Shown: positions 15,963-24,987 of the stretch, in pieces
Layout of the letters: the number at the start of each line of letters is the position of its first letter
How positions within the stretch are numbered: position 1 is the first letter of the stretch
Assembly (NCBI GenBank): GCA_030378105.1
Contig: JAUCGL010000023.1
Location: 1-40,824 of the forward strand
Direction: 5' to 3'
Length of the DNA stretch: 40,824 nucleotides
Origin: Candidatus Halobeggiatoa sp. HSG11
GTDB taxonomy: Bacteria > Pseudomonadota > Gammaproteobacteria > Beggiatoales > Beggiatoaceae
Translations under genes and position numbers: made by a program
Notes under the pieces: generated by a model
Seen by the model: only the letters and a program-made list of their open reading frames with translations
The model's database searches: none
What the model was told of the DNA's origin: nothing

Positions 15963-18284
15963 ATGAATTATTTATCAGAAGCAGATGTTAGAGCTAAATT
16001 TATCACCCCAGCGATTTTACAAGCTGGTTGGGATGAGCAAACTCAGATTGTCCGGGAAAAATACTTTACTGACGGACGTATTGATGTAAGAGGTAATATG
16101 ACTTCTCGGATAGAAGGAAAATTTGCTGATTATATTCTGTATTATAAGCCCAATATACCAGTTGCAATTATTGAAGCCAAAGACACTAAACATAGTCTAA
16201 AATCAGGAATTCAACAAGCCTTAGATTATTCCGATATTCTTGATATACCTTGTGTTTTTAGTAGTAATGGCAGTGGCTTTTATTTTCATGATAAAACTAA
16301 TTTTGATGGACAAATTGAACGAGAATTTAGTTTAAATGAATTTCCTAGCCCAGATGAACTATGGGAAAAATATAAATTATACAAAGGTATAACTACTAAA
16401 GAAGTAGAAACCGTTGCAGCCCAGAATTATTTTATAGATATTTCTGGTCGTAAAGCTCGTTATTATCAGCAAATTGCAATTAATCGAACTGTGGAAGCAG
16501 TGGCCAAAAATCAGCAACGGATTATTTTAGTTATGGCAACCGGAACTGGTAAAACTTATACCGCATTTCAAATTATTTACCGATTGTGGAAAAGTGGCCT
16601 AAAAAAACGAATTCTGTTTTTAGCTGATAGAACAGCGTTAATTGATCAAACTCTCACGGGTGATTTTAAGCATTTTAAAGAAGCTATGACCGTGATCAAA
16701 AATAAGCAAGTGGATACTGCGTATAATATTTATTTGGCTTTATATCAAGGTTTATCAGACAGTAAAACTGAAGATGCGTATAAACAATTTAGTCGTGGCT
16801 TTTTTGATCTGGTTATCATTGATGAGTGCCATCGGGGGAGTGCTAAAGAGGATAGCAAATGGCGAGAAATTTTGGCCTATTTTGACCAAGCAACCCATAT
16901 TGGTTTAACCGCAACTCCAAAGGAAACAAAGAAAATTTCTAATCAAGATTACTTTGGTAAACCAATTTATACCTATTCGCTGAAACAGGGGATTGATGAT
17001 GGTTTTTTAGCTCCGTATAAGGTCATTAAGGTTACATTGGATATTGATGTTGAAGGTTGGCGACCACCGACTGGTTATAAAGATAAAGCTGGTAATTTAG
17101 TTGAAGATCGGATTTATAATCGGCTTGATTTTGATAAAAATATTGTGGTTGAAGAAAGAAGACGGTTAGTTGCTAATAAAATTACTGAATTTTTGCGAAC
17201 TGATCGGTTTGCTAAGTCCATTGTATTTTGTGTTGATATTGAACATGCTGAAGGAATGCGGGCAGCGTTAATTAATGCTAATGCTGATTTAGTGGCTGAA
17301 AATAGTAAATATATCATGCAGATTACCGGTGATAATATGGAAGGTAAACGTGAATTAGATAATTTTATTAATCCAAATGAAGTTTATCCGGTGATTGCCA
17401 CAACTTCAAAATTAATGACTACTGGGATTGATGCTCAAACTTGTAAGTTAATTGTTTTAGATAGCAATATTGCTTCTATGACTGAATTTAAGCAAATTAT
17501 CGGTAGAGGTACACGAGTTAATGAAGAGCATGGTAAACGCTATTTTACAATTATGGATTTTAGAAATGTTACTAATCTGTTTGCTGATCCAGAATTTGAT
17601 GGAGAACCAGTTGTAGTTAAAGATTTTACAGAAAATGATGATTTATCTAGTTTTACAGAAGAATTTGAAATACATGAAGAAAAAGCTCCGTATTCAGTTG
17701 AAGATGATGATATAGAAAAGCGTAAAAAAATAGTTGTTAATGGTATATTAGTTACGGTTATTAATGAACGAGTACAATATTTAGATGCTGATGGTAAATT
17801 AATTACTGAAGATTTTAAGGATTATACTAAAAATAATGTTTGTAAAAATTATGCTACTTTGAAAGATTTTTTGCGTAGTTGGGATATTGCTGATAAAAAA
17901 GCTGCAATTATTCAGGAATTGGAAACCAAAGGAGTATTTTTTGATTTATTACAAGAAGAAGTGGGTAAGGAGTTTGATCCATTTGATTTAATTTGTCATG
18001 TTGCTTATGAACAGCCGCCATTGACTCGTAAGGAGCGAGTTAAACAGGTGAAAAAACGTCATTATTTTGCTAAATATAATGAATCAGCTCAAGCGGTTAT
18101 TAATAGTTTGCTGGAAAAATATATGAATGATGATTTAACCACGATAGAAAATATGGAAGTTTTGAAACTTGAGCCATTAAATCAACATGGTTCACCGTTG
18201 GAGATTATTAAGTTATTTGGTGGTAAGAAAAAATATTTGCAGGTTATAGCGGAGATTGAGCAGGAATTGTATAAGGTGGCTTAA
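15963..18284 (+). CDS. hsdR: Type I restriction enzyme, R (endonuclease/translocase) subunit
   Basis: HsdR translocates and cuts unmethylated DNA in complex with HsdM and HsdS. In 773 residues it has the N-terminal nuclease fold, Asp56 in F-A-D-Y and E-A-K at 71-73 (a PD-(D/E)xK site). Then comes Walker A A-T-G-T-G-K-T near 192-198, D-E-C-H starting at 287, T-A-T-P, and a helicase C domain with Q-I-I-G-R-G-T-R. The C-terminal part resembles the EcoEI R-subunit domain. The start is supported by AAGGAA nine bases upstream. The partner hsdM lies 1.8 kb downstream, with hipBA and two dispersed repeats in between, so the R gene is split from M and S. Confidence 0.96.
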   Translation: MNYLSEADVRAKFITPAILQAGWDEQTQIVREKYFTDGRIDVRGNMTSRIEGKFADYILYYKPNIPVAIIEAKDTKHSLKSGIQQALDYSDILDIPCVFSSNGSGFYFHDKTNFDGQIEREFSLNEFPSPDELWEKYKLYKGITTKEVETVAAQNYFIDISGRKARYYQQIAINRTVEAVAKNQQRIILVMATGTGKTYTAFQIIYRLWKSGLKKRILFLADRTALIDQTLTGDFKHFKEAMTVIKNKQVDTAYNIYLALYQGLSDSKTEDAYKQFSRGFFDLVIIDECHRGSAKEDSKWREILAYFDQATHIGLTATPKETKKISNQDYFGKPIYTYSLKQGIDDGFLAPYKVIKVTLDIDVEGWRPPTGYKDKAGNLVEDRIYNRLDFDKNIVVEERRRLVANKITEFLRTDRFAKSIVFCVDIEHAEGMRAALINANADLVAENSKYIMQITGDNMEGKRELDNFINPNEVYPVIATTSKLMTTGIDAQTCKLIVLDSNIASMTEFKQIIGRGTRVNEEHGKRYFTIMDFRNVTNLFADPEFDGEPVVVKDFTENDDLSSFTEEFEIHEEKAPYSVEDDDIEKRKKIVVNGILVTVINERVQYLDADGKLITEDFKDYTKNNVCKNYATLKDFLRSWDIADKKAAIIQELETKGVFFDLLQEEVGKEFDPFDLICHVAYEQPPLTRKERVKQVKKRHYFAKYNESAQAVINSLLEKYMNDDLTTIENMEVLKLEPLNQHGSPLEIIKLFGGKKKYLQVIAEIEQELYKVA

Positions 18285-18285
18285 A

Positions 18286-18343
18286 AGGAATACCGCAGAG
18301 CGGTATGGTAAGAATTCCTAACGAGGACGTTGGGAACTAGGTA
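18286..18343 (-). repeat. Dispersed repeat, left flank of hipBA
   Basis: This copy of the CCTCGTTGGGAA family is in reverse orientation (GGAATACCGCAGAGCGGTAT...GTTGGGAACTAGGTAT). It is matched in the same orientation by 20012-20070, with roughly nine mismatches over 58 bp by eye. The two copies bracket the hipBA genes. Confidence 0.75.
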
Positions 18344-18439
18344 TATTTCTAGGTGACTAGATAATAGATTTTTGACAAAATTCAAAATGGATACTATAAT
18401 ATTCATTATTATTTTTTTTGAAAAGAATAGTATTCATTA

Positions 18440-18748
18440 ATGACAGAACGAAGACAAGCAATCATTTTTCCTCGACAGCAAAATATTCTTAAAAATTTGG
18501 GGGAAAATATCAAATTAGCACGTAAAAGACGCACATTAACACAGCAACAAATTTCAGAACGGACTGGCCTTAGTCGAGTTACCATTCGTAAAATTGAAAC
18601 TGGCGATGCTGGTGTTTCTATTGGACATTATTTAGTTGTTTTGTCTGTATTAAATTTAGCTAATGATTTAACTTTGGTTGCTAAGGATGATGAGTTTGGT
18701 CGGCGGCTTCAGGATGCAAAATTATTAGCTGGTCGAACCAAAAAATAA
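18440..18748 (+). CDS. hipB: HipB-type antitoxin (XRE helix-turn-helix)
   Basis: This 102-residue protein carries an XRE-type helix-turn-helix at about 25-75: L-G-E-N-I-K-L-A-R-K-R-R, then T-Q-Q-Q-I-S-E-R-T-G-L-S-R-V-T-I-R-K-I-E-T-G. It is immediately followed by hipA (ATG 1 bp after its stop), the standard HipBA arrangement, in which HipB neutralises HipA and represses the operon. Its position inside a type I restriction locus is unusual. Confidence 0.9.
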   Translation: MTERRQAIIFPRQQNILKNLGENIKLARKRRTLTQQQISERTGLSRVTIRKIETGDAGVSIGHYLVVLSVLNLANDLTLVAKDDEFGRRLQDAKLLAGRTKK

Positions 18749-18749
18749 T

Positions 18750-20000
18750 ATGGAAACAAATGTCTGGGTTTATGCAAATTGGAGTTTTCCTGATGCTAAG
18801 GGTTTGCAACAAGCATTTTTAGTTGGAAAATTGACTTCTTCACTGATACGGAATAAAGAATCATTCAGCTTTGACTATTCACCAGAATGGTTAAATTCTC
18901 CCTATAAATTATCCATTGATCCTGAATTACAATTATTTTCTGGTCGTCAATTCAGTGATGAAAATAAAAATTTTCGGATTTTTCTTGATTCTTGTCCTGA
19001 TCGTTGGGGACGGTTATTAATGAAACGTCGAGAAGCTGTACTAGCTCATGAGGAACAACGTAAACCCAAATTATTGAATGAAATTGATTATTTGCTTGGT
19101 GTTCATGATCAGTATCGGATGGGAGGATTACGTTTTAAGCTTGAGCCATCTGGGCCTTTTTTAGACAATAATGAGTGGTTTGCTGCACCACCAATGAGTA
19201 ATTTACATGAATTAGAATATGCAGTTACTCAAATTGAAGGTGATCATTCAAATGATGAAGAGTATAAAAAATGGTTATTTATGCTTATGTCTCCCGGTTC
19301 ATCACTGGGTGGAGCTAGACCAAAAGCTTCTGTGATTAATGATGATGGTTCTTTGTGGATTGCTAAATTCCCTAATCGATTTGATGATTACGATGTAGGT
19401 GCATGGGAATATGTACTTTATCAATTGGCATTAGATGCTGGAATTAATATGGCAGAATCAAGGATAATGCGTTTTAAGCATCACCATATTTTTTTAACCA
19501 AACGTTTTGATAGAGACAAAAAAAAGCGTTTACATTTTACTTCTGCTATGACCCAACTTGGTTATTATGATAGTGATTATGAAGCTAGTTATTTGGAGCT
19601 TGCCGAGTTTCTCAGCAACAAAGGTGGACAGACAAAACTTGATCTTGAACAGTTGTGGCGGCGGATTATTTTTAACATTGCTGTCTCTAATACCGATGAT
19701 CATTTGCGTAATCATGGTTTTATTTTGGCTAAATCAGGTTGGCTGTTGTCACCAGCTTATGATTTGAATCCGGTGGTATCTGCACATGGATTACATCTCA
19801 ATATAACAGATAATGACAATAGTCTTGATTTTGATTTAGCTATGGAAGTTATTGACTTTTTTCAGATAAAATCACCATTGGCAAAAAGAATATTAATAGA
19901 AGTAAAAAAAACTGTTAGTAATTGGTCAGCAAAAGCAACAAATATTGGAATTAGTAGAAGTGAGCAAGAGCGTATGGAACCGGCGTTTCAATATAGGTGA
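18750..20000 (+). CDS. hipA: HipA-family serine/threonine kinase toxin
   Basis: HipA kinases phosphorylate a translation component (glutamyl-tRNA synthetase in E. coli) and cause growth arrest. The 416 residues have the G-G-A-R-P-K-A loop at 187-193, the catalytic N-T-D-D-H-L-R-N segment at 314-321 (Asp316, Asn321) and metal-binding A-Y-D-L-N-P with Asp338, so the kinase looks intact. The hipB gene is directly upstream. The pair lies between hsdR and hsdM and is flanked by direct dispersed repeats at 18286-18343 and 20012-20070, suggesting it is a cassette. The target is not deducible. Confidence 0.93.
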   Translation: METNVWVYANWSFPDAKGLQQAFLVGKLTSSLIRNKESFSFDYSPEWLNSPYKLSIDPELQLFSGRQFSDENKNFRIFLDSCPDRWGRLLMKRREAVLAHEEQRKPKLLNEIDYLLGVHDQYRMGGLRFKLEPSGPFLDNNEWFAAPPMSNLHELEYAVTQIEGDHSNDEEYKKWLFMLMSPGSSLGGARPKASVINDDGSLWIAKFPNRFDDYDVGAWEYVLYQLALDAGINMAESRIMRFKHHHIFLTKRFDRDKKKRLHFTSAMTQLGYYDSDYEASYLELAEFLSNKGGQTKLDLEQLWRRIIFNIAVSNTDDHLRNHGFILAKSGWLLSPAYDLNPVVSAHGLHLNITDNDNSLDFDLAMEVIDFFQIKSPLAKRILIEVKKTVSNWSAKATNIGISRSEQERMEPAFQYR

Positions 20001-20011
20001 TATAATTTAAA

Positions 20012-20070
20012 GAGGAATACCATAGAGCGGTTTGGTAGGAATTCTCAACGGGGATGTTGGGAGCTAGGTA
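20012..20070 (-). repeat. Dispersed repeat, right flank of hipBA
   Basis: This is the same family and orientation as 18286-18343. It is followed at 20083-20097 by AGACCTGACAGGTCT, half of the palindrome also found at the end of the CRISPR array. Both lie just upstream of hsdM. Confidence 0.75.
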
Positions 20071-20114
20071 TCGCAAGAAACCAGACCTGACAGGTCTTAA
20101 TCAAGGAATTAAAA

Positions 20115-21533
20115 ATGAGTAATATCAATGCAGTAATTACTAATATTAGAAATATCATGCGGCAGGATCGGGGGATTTCTGGCGATGCTCAACGGTTGGA
20201 GCAGTTGGGCTGGATGTTATTTCTTAAAATTATAGATGATAAGGATCAGGAGTTAGAGTTGCTGAAGGATGATTATGTTTCGGTGATTCCTGATGATTTA
20301 CAATGGCGGAGTTGGGCGGCAGATAAAGAAGGTATTACCGGTGAGGAGTTAATTAAGTTTGTGGAAGCTGATTTGTTTCCGACTTTGAGGAAATTGACTG
20401 AAACTAATTTTGAGCAATTAGCTAAGATAGTTCAAGAAGTTTTTGATGGCAATAATAATTATATGAAATCCGGTTATGAAATGCGGAAGGTTATCAATAA
20501 GCTGAATGAGATTGATTTTAATAAGTCGAAGGATAAACAGGTGTTTGGGGAGATTTATGAGCGGATTTTGACTGAATTGCGGGATGCTGGAAATAAGGGG
20601 GAATATTATACGCCTCGGGCTATTACTAAGTTTATGACGCAAATGACTAATCCAAAGTTGAAAGATAAGGTATTAGACCCAGCTTGTGGGACTGGTGGTT
20701 TTTTGACGGCTGCGATTGATCATGTTAGGGGTAAATATGTTAAGACTGTGAAGCATGAGCAAATATTGCAGGAAAGTATTTTTGGTTGGGAGTTGAAGCC
20801 GGTGGCTTATGTGTTGGGGCTGACTAATTTGATTTTGCATGATATTGATGTGCCTGATTATCATTATATTGATAGTTTGAAGACGGAGTATAATGGGATT
20901 AAGAATAAGGATCGGGTTGAGGTGATTTTGGCTAATCCGCCGTTTGGTGCGAGTGTTGCGGATGGGGTTGAGAGTAATTTTCCAGCTAGTTTTCGGTGTA
21001 AGGAAAGTGCGGATTTGTTTGTGGTGTTGATGATGCAGTTGTTGAAAGAGAATGGGCGGGCTGCGATTGTGTTGCCGGATGGTTCGATAACTGGGGATGG
21101 GGTGAAGGCTAGGATTCGGGAGCGGTTGTTGACTTCTTGTAATTTGCATACGATTGTAAGGTTGCCACAGACTGCGTTTTTTCCGGCTGCGGTGAGTACG
21201 AATTTGTTGTTTTTTGAGAAGGGTAAGCCGACTGAGGAGGTTTGGTTTTATCAGCATAAGTTGCCGGATGGTCAGAAGAGTTATTCTAAGACTAAGCCGA
21301 TTCGGTTTGAGGAGTTTGAGCCGTTGGTTGCTTGGTGGGGTGATCGGAAGGAGTCGGATTTGGCTTGGAAGCTTAGGGTTGAGGATTTGGTGAATTGGGA
21401 TTTGGATATAAAGAATCCGCATGTTGAGGAGGAGGAACATGAGTATAGTTCGGTGGAATTGTTGGGTATGTTGCATGATTCTTTTAGGGAGAGTGATAAG
21501 ATTTTGGGTCAGTTGAAGAAGGGGTTGAAGTGA
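20115..21533 (+). CDS. hsdM: Type I restriction-modification DNA methyltransferase (M subunit)
   Basis: HsdM makes N6-methyladenine at the site chosen by HsdS. The 472 residues include the N-terminal HsdM domain, the AdoMet-binding D-P-A-C-G-T-G-G-F starting at Asp188 and the catalytic N-P-P-F-G at 274-278. An AAGGAA lies upstream of the ATG. The TGA overlaps the hsdS ATG by one base, so the two are translationally coupled. The second half (about 20600-21530) is strikingly G/T-rich on the coding strand, with TTG, GGG, CGG and GTG codons, unlike hsdS or hipA next to it, which produces a long meaningless reading frame on the opposite strand. Confidence 0.97.
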   Translation: MSNINAVITNIRNIMRQDRGISGDAQRLEQLGWMLFLKIIDDKDQELELLKDDYVSVIPDDLQWRSWAADKEGITGEELIKFVEADLFPTLRKLTETNFEQLAKIVQEVFDGNNNYMKSGYEMRKVINKLNEIDFNKSKDKQVFGEIYERILTELRDAGNKGEYYTPRAITKFMTQMTNPKLKDKVLDPACGTGGFLTAAIDHVRGKYVKTVKHEQILQESIFGWELKPVAYVLGLTNLILHDIDVPDYHYIDSLKTEYNGIKNKDRVEVILANPPFGASVADGVESNFPASFRCKESADLFVVLMMQLLKENGRAAIVLPDGSITGDGVKARIRERLLTSCNLHTIVRLPQTAFFPAAVSTNLLFFEKGKPTEEVWFYQHKLPDGQKSYSKTKPIRFEEFEPLVAWWGDRKESDLAWKLRVEDLVNWDLDIKNPHVEEEEHEYSSVELLGMLHDSFRESDKILGQLKKGLK

Positions 21534-22873
21534 TGAGTGAGTGGAAAAAAGTTAAAATCGGGGATATTTCTGAATATAAAAAGGAATTTATTGTTATTGA
21601 TGATGATATTGAATATAAAAGATGTCGAGTACAATTACATCAAAGAGGAATCGTATTACGAGATAAAATAAATGGTTCTGCTATTAAAACAAAAAAACAA
21701 AGATTGTGTAAATCAGGTGATTTTATTGTTGCTGAAATGGATGCTAAATTTGGTGGTTACGGAATTATACCTGATAATTTACATGATGCAATTGTAAGTA
21801 GTCATTATTACTTATTTAAATTAGAAAAAACAAAAATTTCAATAGATTACATGAATGCTTTGTTAGAAACAAATATTATACAATCACAGATAAAAGCAAG
21901 AGGAACAACTAATTATTCATCTATTAGGCCAAAAAATGTTTTAAATTATGAAATACCTCTACCTAATATGAACACACAGTTGAAAATAGTACATCTATTT
22001 AATCAACATAAAAAAACACATATATCTTTATCCTCAGAAATAACCAACCAACAAACCCTACTAAAAAAACTACATCAAGCCATTTTACAAGAAGCTATTC
22101 AAGGTAAATTAACAGTTGATTGGCGTAAGAAAAATCCTGATGTTGAACCAGCTTCTGAACTACTCAAACGCATTCAAGCTGAAAAGGAAACTTTAATTGC
22201 TGAGAAGAAAATCAAAAAGCAAAAACCTTTGCCTCCGATTAAAGCTGAAGAAATTCCTTTTGGATTGCCGAAAGGGTGGGTTTGGTGTAGATTGGGGGAA
22301 TTAGTTGAATCTTATCAAAATGGAATATCAAAACGTGGTGGTGGTAATGGTGTTGACATCGTTGTCTTGCGACTAGCTGATATAAAAAACTATTCAATAT
22401 ATTTTGATAATACTCGTAGTTTAACTTTAGACACAAAGGAACTTGATAAATTTAAAATTGAAGATGACGATATTCTTGTGACAAGAGTCAATGGGAGTGT
22501 GGATATTGTTGGAAACTTCAACTATTGTAATAATATATCATTAAAAAATATTACTTATTGCGATCATTTAATCAGAATGAGAGTATTTTTTAAGGAAATT
22601 ATTGCAAGTTATCTTTTTTTTGTCGAGAAGACTTTCTTAATCCGTGAGCAAGTCAAAAGTAAATTTAAAACAACAGCAGGACAAAAAACAATTAATCAAG
22701 GACATCTTTCTAACTTTTTTATTCCACTACCCCCACTCCCAGAACAAAAAGCCATAGTAGCCAAAGTAGAAAAACTCCTTGCCCACTGTGACCAACTAGA
22801 ACAACAAATCAACCAATCCCAAACTAACTCCCAACAACTTATGCAAGCTGTACTGAGAGAAGCATTTGAATAA
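21533..22873 (+). CDS. hsdS: Type I restriction-modification specificity subunit
   Basis: HsdS recognises the bipartite DNA target for both methylation and cleavage. With the ATG at 21533 it has 446 residues and two target-recognition domains (about 1-155 and 240-395). Each is followed by a conserved helical spacer: L-L-K-K-L-H-Q-A-I-L-Q-E-A-I-Q-G-K-L in the middle and P-L-P-P-L-P-E-Q-K-A-I-V then L-L-x-H-C-D-Q-L-E-Q-Q-I at the end. The first recognition domain is notably A-rich compared with the rest, consistent with domain exchange. It overlaps the hsdM stop (TGATG). Confidence 0.95.
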   Translation: MSEWKKVKIGDISEYKKEFIVIDDDIEYKRCRVQLHQRGIVLRDKINGSAIKTKKQRLCKSGDFIVAEMDAKFGGYGIIPDNLHDAIVSSHYYLFKLEKTKISIDYMNALLETNIIQSQIKARGTTNYSSIRPKNVLNYEIPLPNMNTQLKIVHLFNQHKKTHISLSSEITNQQTLLKKLHQAILQEAIQGKLTVDWRKKNPDVEPASELLKRIQAEKETLIAEKKIKKQKPLPPIKAEEIPFGLPKGWVWCRLGELVESYQNGISKRGGGNGVDIVVLRLADIKNYSIYFDNTRSLTLDTKELDKFKIEDDDILVTRVNGSVDIVGNFNYCNNISLKNITYCDHLIRMRVFFKEIIASYLFFVEKTFLIREQVKSKFKTTAGQKTINQGHLSNFFIPLPPLPEQKAIVAKVEKLLAHCDQLEQQINQSQTNSQQLMQAVLREAFE

Positions 22874-22930
22874 CTGTCAGAATCAGGATTAACAGGATGG
22901 AACAGAATTAGCTTGTGATTTTATCCTGAA
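22874..22930. repeat. Dispersed repeat, TGTCAGAATCAGGATT family
   Basis: It begins in the hsdS stop region with CTGTCAGAATCAGGATTAAC and ends near ATCCTGAAAATCC. Relatives are at 955-1060 and 15769-15815. Confidence 0.6.
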
Positions 22931-22935
22931 AATCC

Positions 22936-23025
22936 GGTAGTCCTCCAATATGTAGTGTTAAACCTGATAGGTATTTGAGACCTAGCAGGTTTTTTGGAGT
23001 CATCACTACTTTATGGAGGACTACC
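22936..23025 (+). mobile_element. MITE-like element, TAGTCCT family, copy 2 (uninterrupted)
   Basis: The ends GGTAGTCCTCCAATATGTAG and CACTACTTTATGGAGGACTA (then CC) are inverted repeats of about 22 bp. Inside is a smaller palindrome, AACCTGATAGGT...ACCTAGCAGGTT. It sits at the end of a decayed secreted-protein gene, whose frame runs right up to it. Confidence 0.8.
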
Positions 23026-24217
23026 AATTTCTCTACCAGCAGAAATTGCACCTTCGCTCAATCCAGTTATCTGCAACAGATAATCATCACCACCAAAGAT
23101 AACAACGTCTTCGTCAGTAGTGATTGTAGTGTTGCCTTAAATTTCTATCGTTTCTGGTTCGACATAAACAGAATTACCTTTTAAACGTGCATTTTGGATT
23201 ATAGCACCATCAACCAGTAGATTTAGGTCTCCTCCTCCTTCTAATTTTAATATTTCCTCCAACAGATATGCTTTTTTGAAAGGTCTTTGCATTGCTACTA
23301 TCAATAATATATGTAGAACCATTTCCAGCTTTGATAGTACCTTCGTTAAGTACAGTTCCACCAAGAACACCAGCAGCTTTTTCCATCAACCTGATAGACG
23401 AACCAGAATTTGCAGACGCATTTGCACCTATTACATTACCTTCCTTAAAGTTTGCAAAGACATCTGTAAATTCTATTTTGAGATCACCATTAACATCAGA
23501 ACTTAACGTGCCATAATTGCATAACGATTTAACTTTCACCGTCATCCCAGAAGAAACTGTAATATCACCATAGACAAAAACTCTATTAGTATCGAAATCA
23601 TTAGCATTAACAGGCCATTTATTTGAGCTTGATGGATATGTTTTATCACATGTTAATGGATTTGGTGGAGTTGCTATACCACCACAAATGATTTTACGAA
23701 CTGTAGCATCATTTATATCACATGCGTCTTCTACAACACTTGGTATTGGTGGAGCAGTAGTAAAATTGGGAAATGGAAAGTCTATTCCAGAAGCAGGAAT
23801 GGAAACACCACTAACAGTCCAAGCAATATTATTCCCTGAAACGGTAATCTCTAATGCATCAGTTTCATTTGCCCATTGAACTTGAGTAGCTTTCAATACT
23901 GCTGAGTCTACAAACTGCCAAACTTTATAATCACCATCCGGCAAAATTTTAGAATAATTACCACCTATAACTGGTGTTGAAAATGGTGATAAACCTGGAC
24001 TGTTTAAAGGCTGAAAGACAATAAAGCCATCTACATCGTATTTAGGCTCTAAGTCCACATTTTCTGGTTGTGTAGCTATTGATCCGTCTATAAATCTGAC
24101 ACCTTGTAACGTGGCAGCCAAACTACTAGCCTGCACAATATTTCCTGCCAACAAAGCAAGACCAACAGCCTTAGCTAAAATAGCTTTTTGATGTTTTTTA
24201 GTATAAAATGGATACAT
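23026..24217 (-). pseudogene. Decayed secreted beta-helix-like protein gene
   Basis: From ATG 24217 (GGAG upstream) the frame gives 335 residues with a signal peptide (about 1-34, V-Q-A-S-S-L-A) and a C-terminal part rich in G-x-I-x-V and N-x-G-T-I beta-helix-like turns. That frame ends at 23210 in a tail of consecutive Arg. In the -1/+1 frame the protein-like reading continues as L-E-G-G-G-D-L-N-L-L-V-D-G to V-E-P-E-T-I-E-I, then TAA, then in the same frame G-N-T-T-I-T-T-D-E-D-V-V-I-F-G-G-D-D up to the MITE at 23025. A frameshift near 23245, a nonsense codon and a repeat insertion therefore break the gene. The family is unknown; a surface or secreted role is inferred from the signal peptide. 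Confidence 0.75.
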
Positions 24218-24361
24218 TTTATTTACTACTCCTCTTTAAAGATAAGTAAATTTAGAAAGTATAGAAGCTACGGATTTAGAGAGTCTGTAGCCTCTTCTTC
24301 CAATATTTATTGAGAAATACTTTATGCTCACAGTATTAAATACAATCAACAATTTGTCAAA

Positions 24362-24643
24362 CTAAATTACCCCCCCCCTAACCTCATCAATTAAGACATA
24401 ACAACTAGGCAAATTACCCTTCTCCTTACTACTACGAAGTTTAACTCGAATATACTTCTTCTCCTTCAATTTTTTTAAGGCTCGTTGTACCGTAGAACGA
24501 GTGTAACCTGATATTTTAACAAGAGTTTTAATACTGACAATACACCGGTTTCTTGTCGATAACTTTCGCAAGCTATCCAAAACATCCTGTAAAGAACCTG
24601 ACAAATCAGAAATAAGAGAAGTATTTTTTACTTGAATTGGCAT
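24362..24643 (-). CDS. Small winged-helix DNA-binding protein
   Basis: This 93-residue protein has a helix-turn-helix at about 40-75: I-V-S-I-K-T-L-V-K-I-S-G-Y-T-R-S-T-V-Q-R-A-L, followed by L-K-E-K-K-Y-I-R-V-K as the wing. GAGG lies upstream of the ATG. The last codons contain a run of nine G (plus-strand C run at 24370-24378), in which loss of one base would create an immediate TAA. Similar winged helices occur in replication initiators and in transcription regulators. A possible short ORF ends 15 bp upstream, and iteron-like repeats lie ~350 bp upstream. Confidence 0.65.
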   Translation of the reverse strand: MPIQVKNTSLISDLSGSLQDVLDSLRKLSTRNRCIVSIKTLVKISGYTRSTVQRALKKLKEKKYIRVKLRSSKEKGNLPSCYVLIDEVRGGVI

Positions 24644-24658
24644 AGAAATAGCCTCATT

Positions 24659-24823
24659 TTATTTGTTAGAAGTACCAATTTTTTGTTGACTCATAATAGT
24701 GATAATTATTATTAAATTGAAATCTTTAGACGGGTCAATCAATTTAATTAAGTAGTTGGCATTAATTTGGCGCTTCACTTCCCAATCAGCAAAATCCAAA
24801 CGTAGTTTTTCATTAAATTGAAT
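24659..24823 (-). other. Possible small ORF or gene remnant upstream of the winged-helix gene
   Basis: The frame between TAA 24824-24826 and TAA 24659-24661 encodes 54 residues, including E-K-L-R-L-D-F-A-D-W-E-V-K-R-Q-I-N-A-N-Y and ending in S-Q-Q-K-I-G-T-S-N-K. It has protein-like composition but no early ATG; TTG or GTG would be needed. It is either a short cotranscribed ORF or the 3' end of a lost gene. Family unrecognised. Confidence 0.3.
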
Positions 24824-24987
24824 TTATATATGGTAGATAAAACATAGATTATTACTTTAAAATTAAAAATTTGGTCTTTTCAATTAAAGTTTAATTTATA
24901 TCAGCATTATTGCTATACTGTACAAATATTATGCCAGTTTTTAACATATTGATATATAATGATTTGATAAAAACGGCTCAAAAAAAT

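Noticed and set aside
18286-20070. Composite transposon carrying hipBA
   Set aside because: The flanking repeats are short palindromic elements with many copies and no transposase, so a true composite transposon is not supported; recombination between repeats is the more modest reading.
20673-21476. 267-codon open frame on the minus strand opposite hsdM
   Set aside because: It is antisense to a fully conserved hsdM, is made of Ile/Leu/Gln/His-rich low-complexity sequence, and arises from the G/T-rich coding strand of hsdM.
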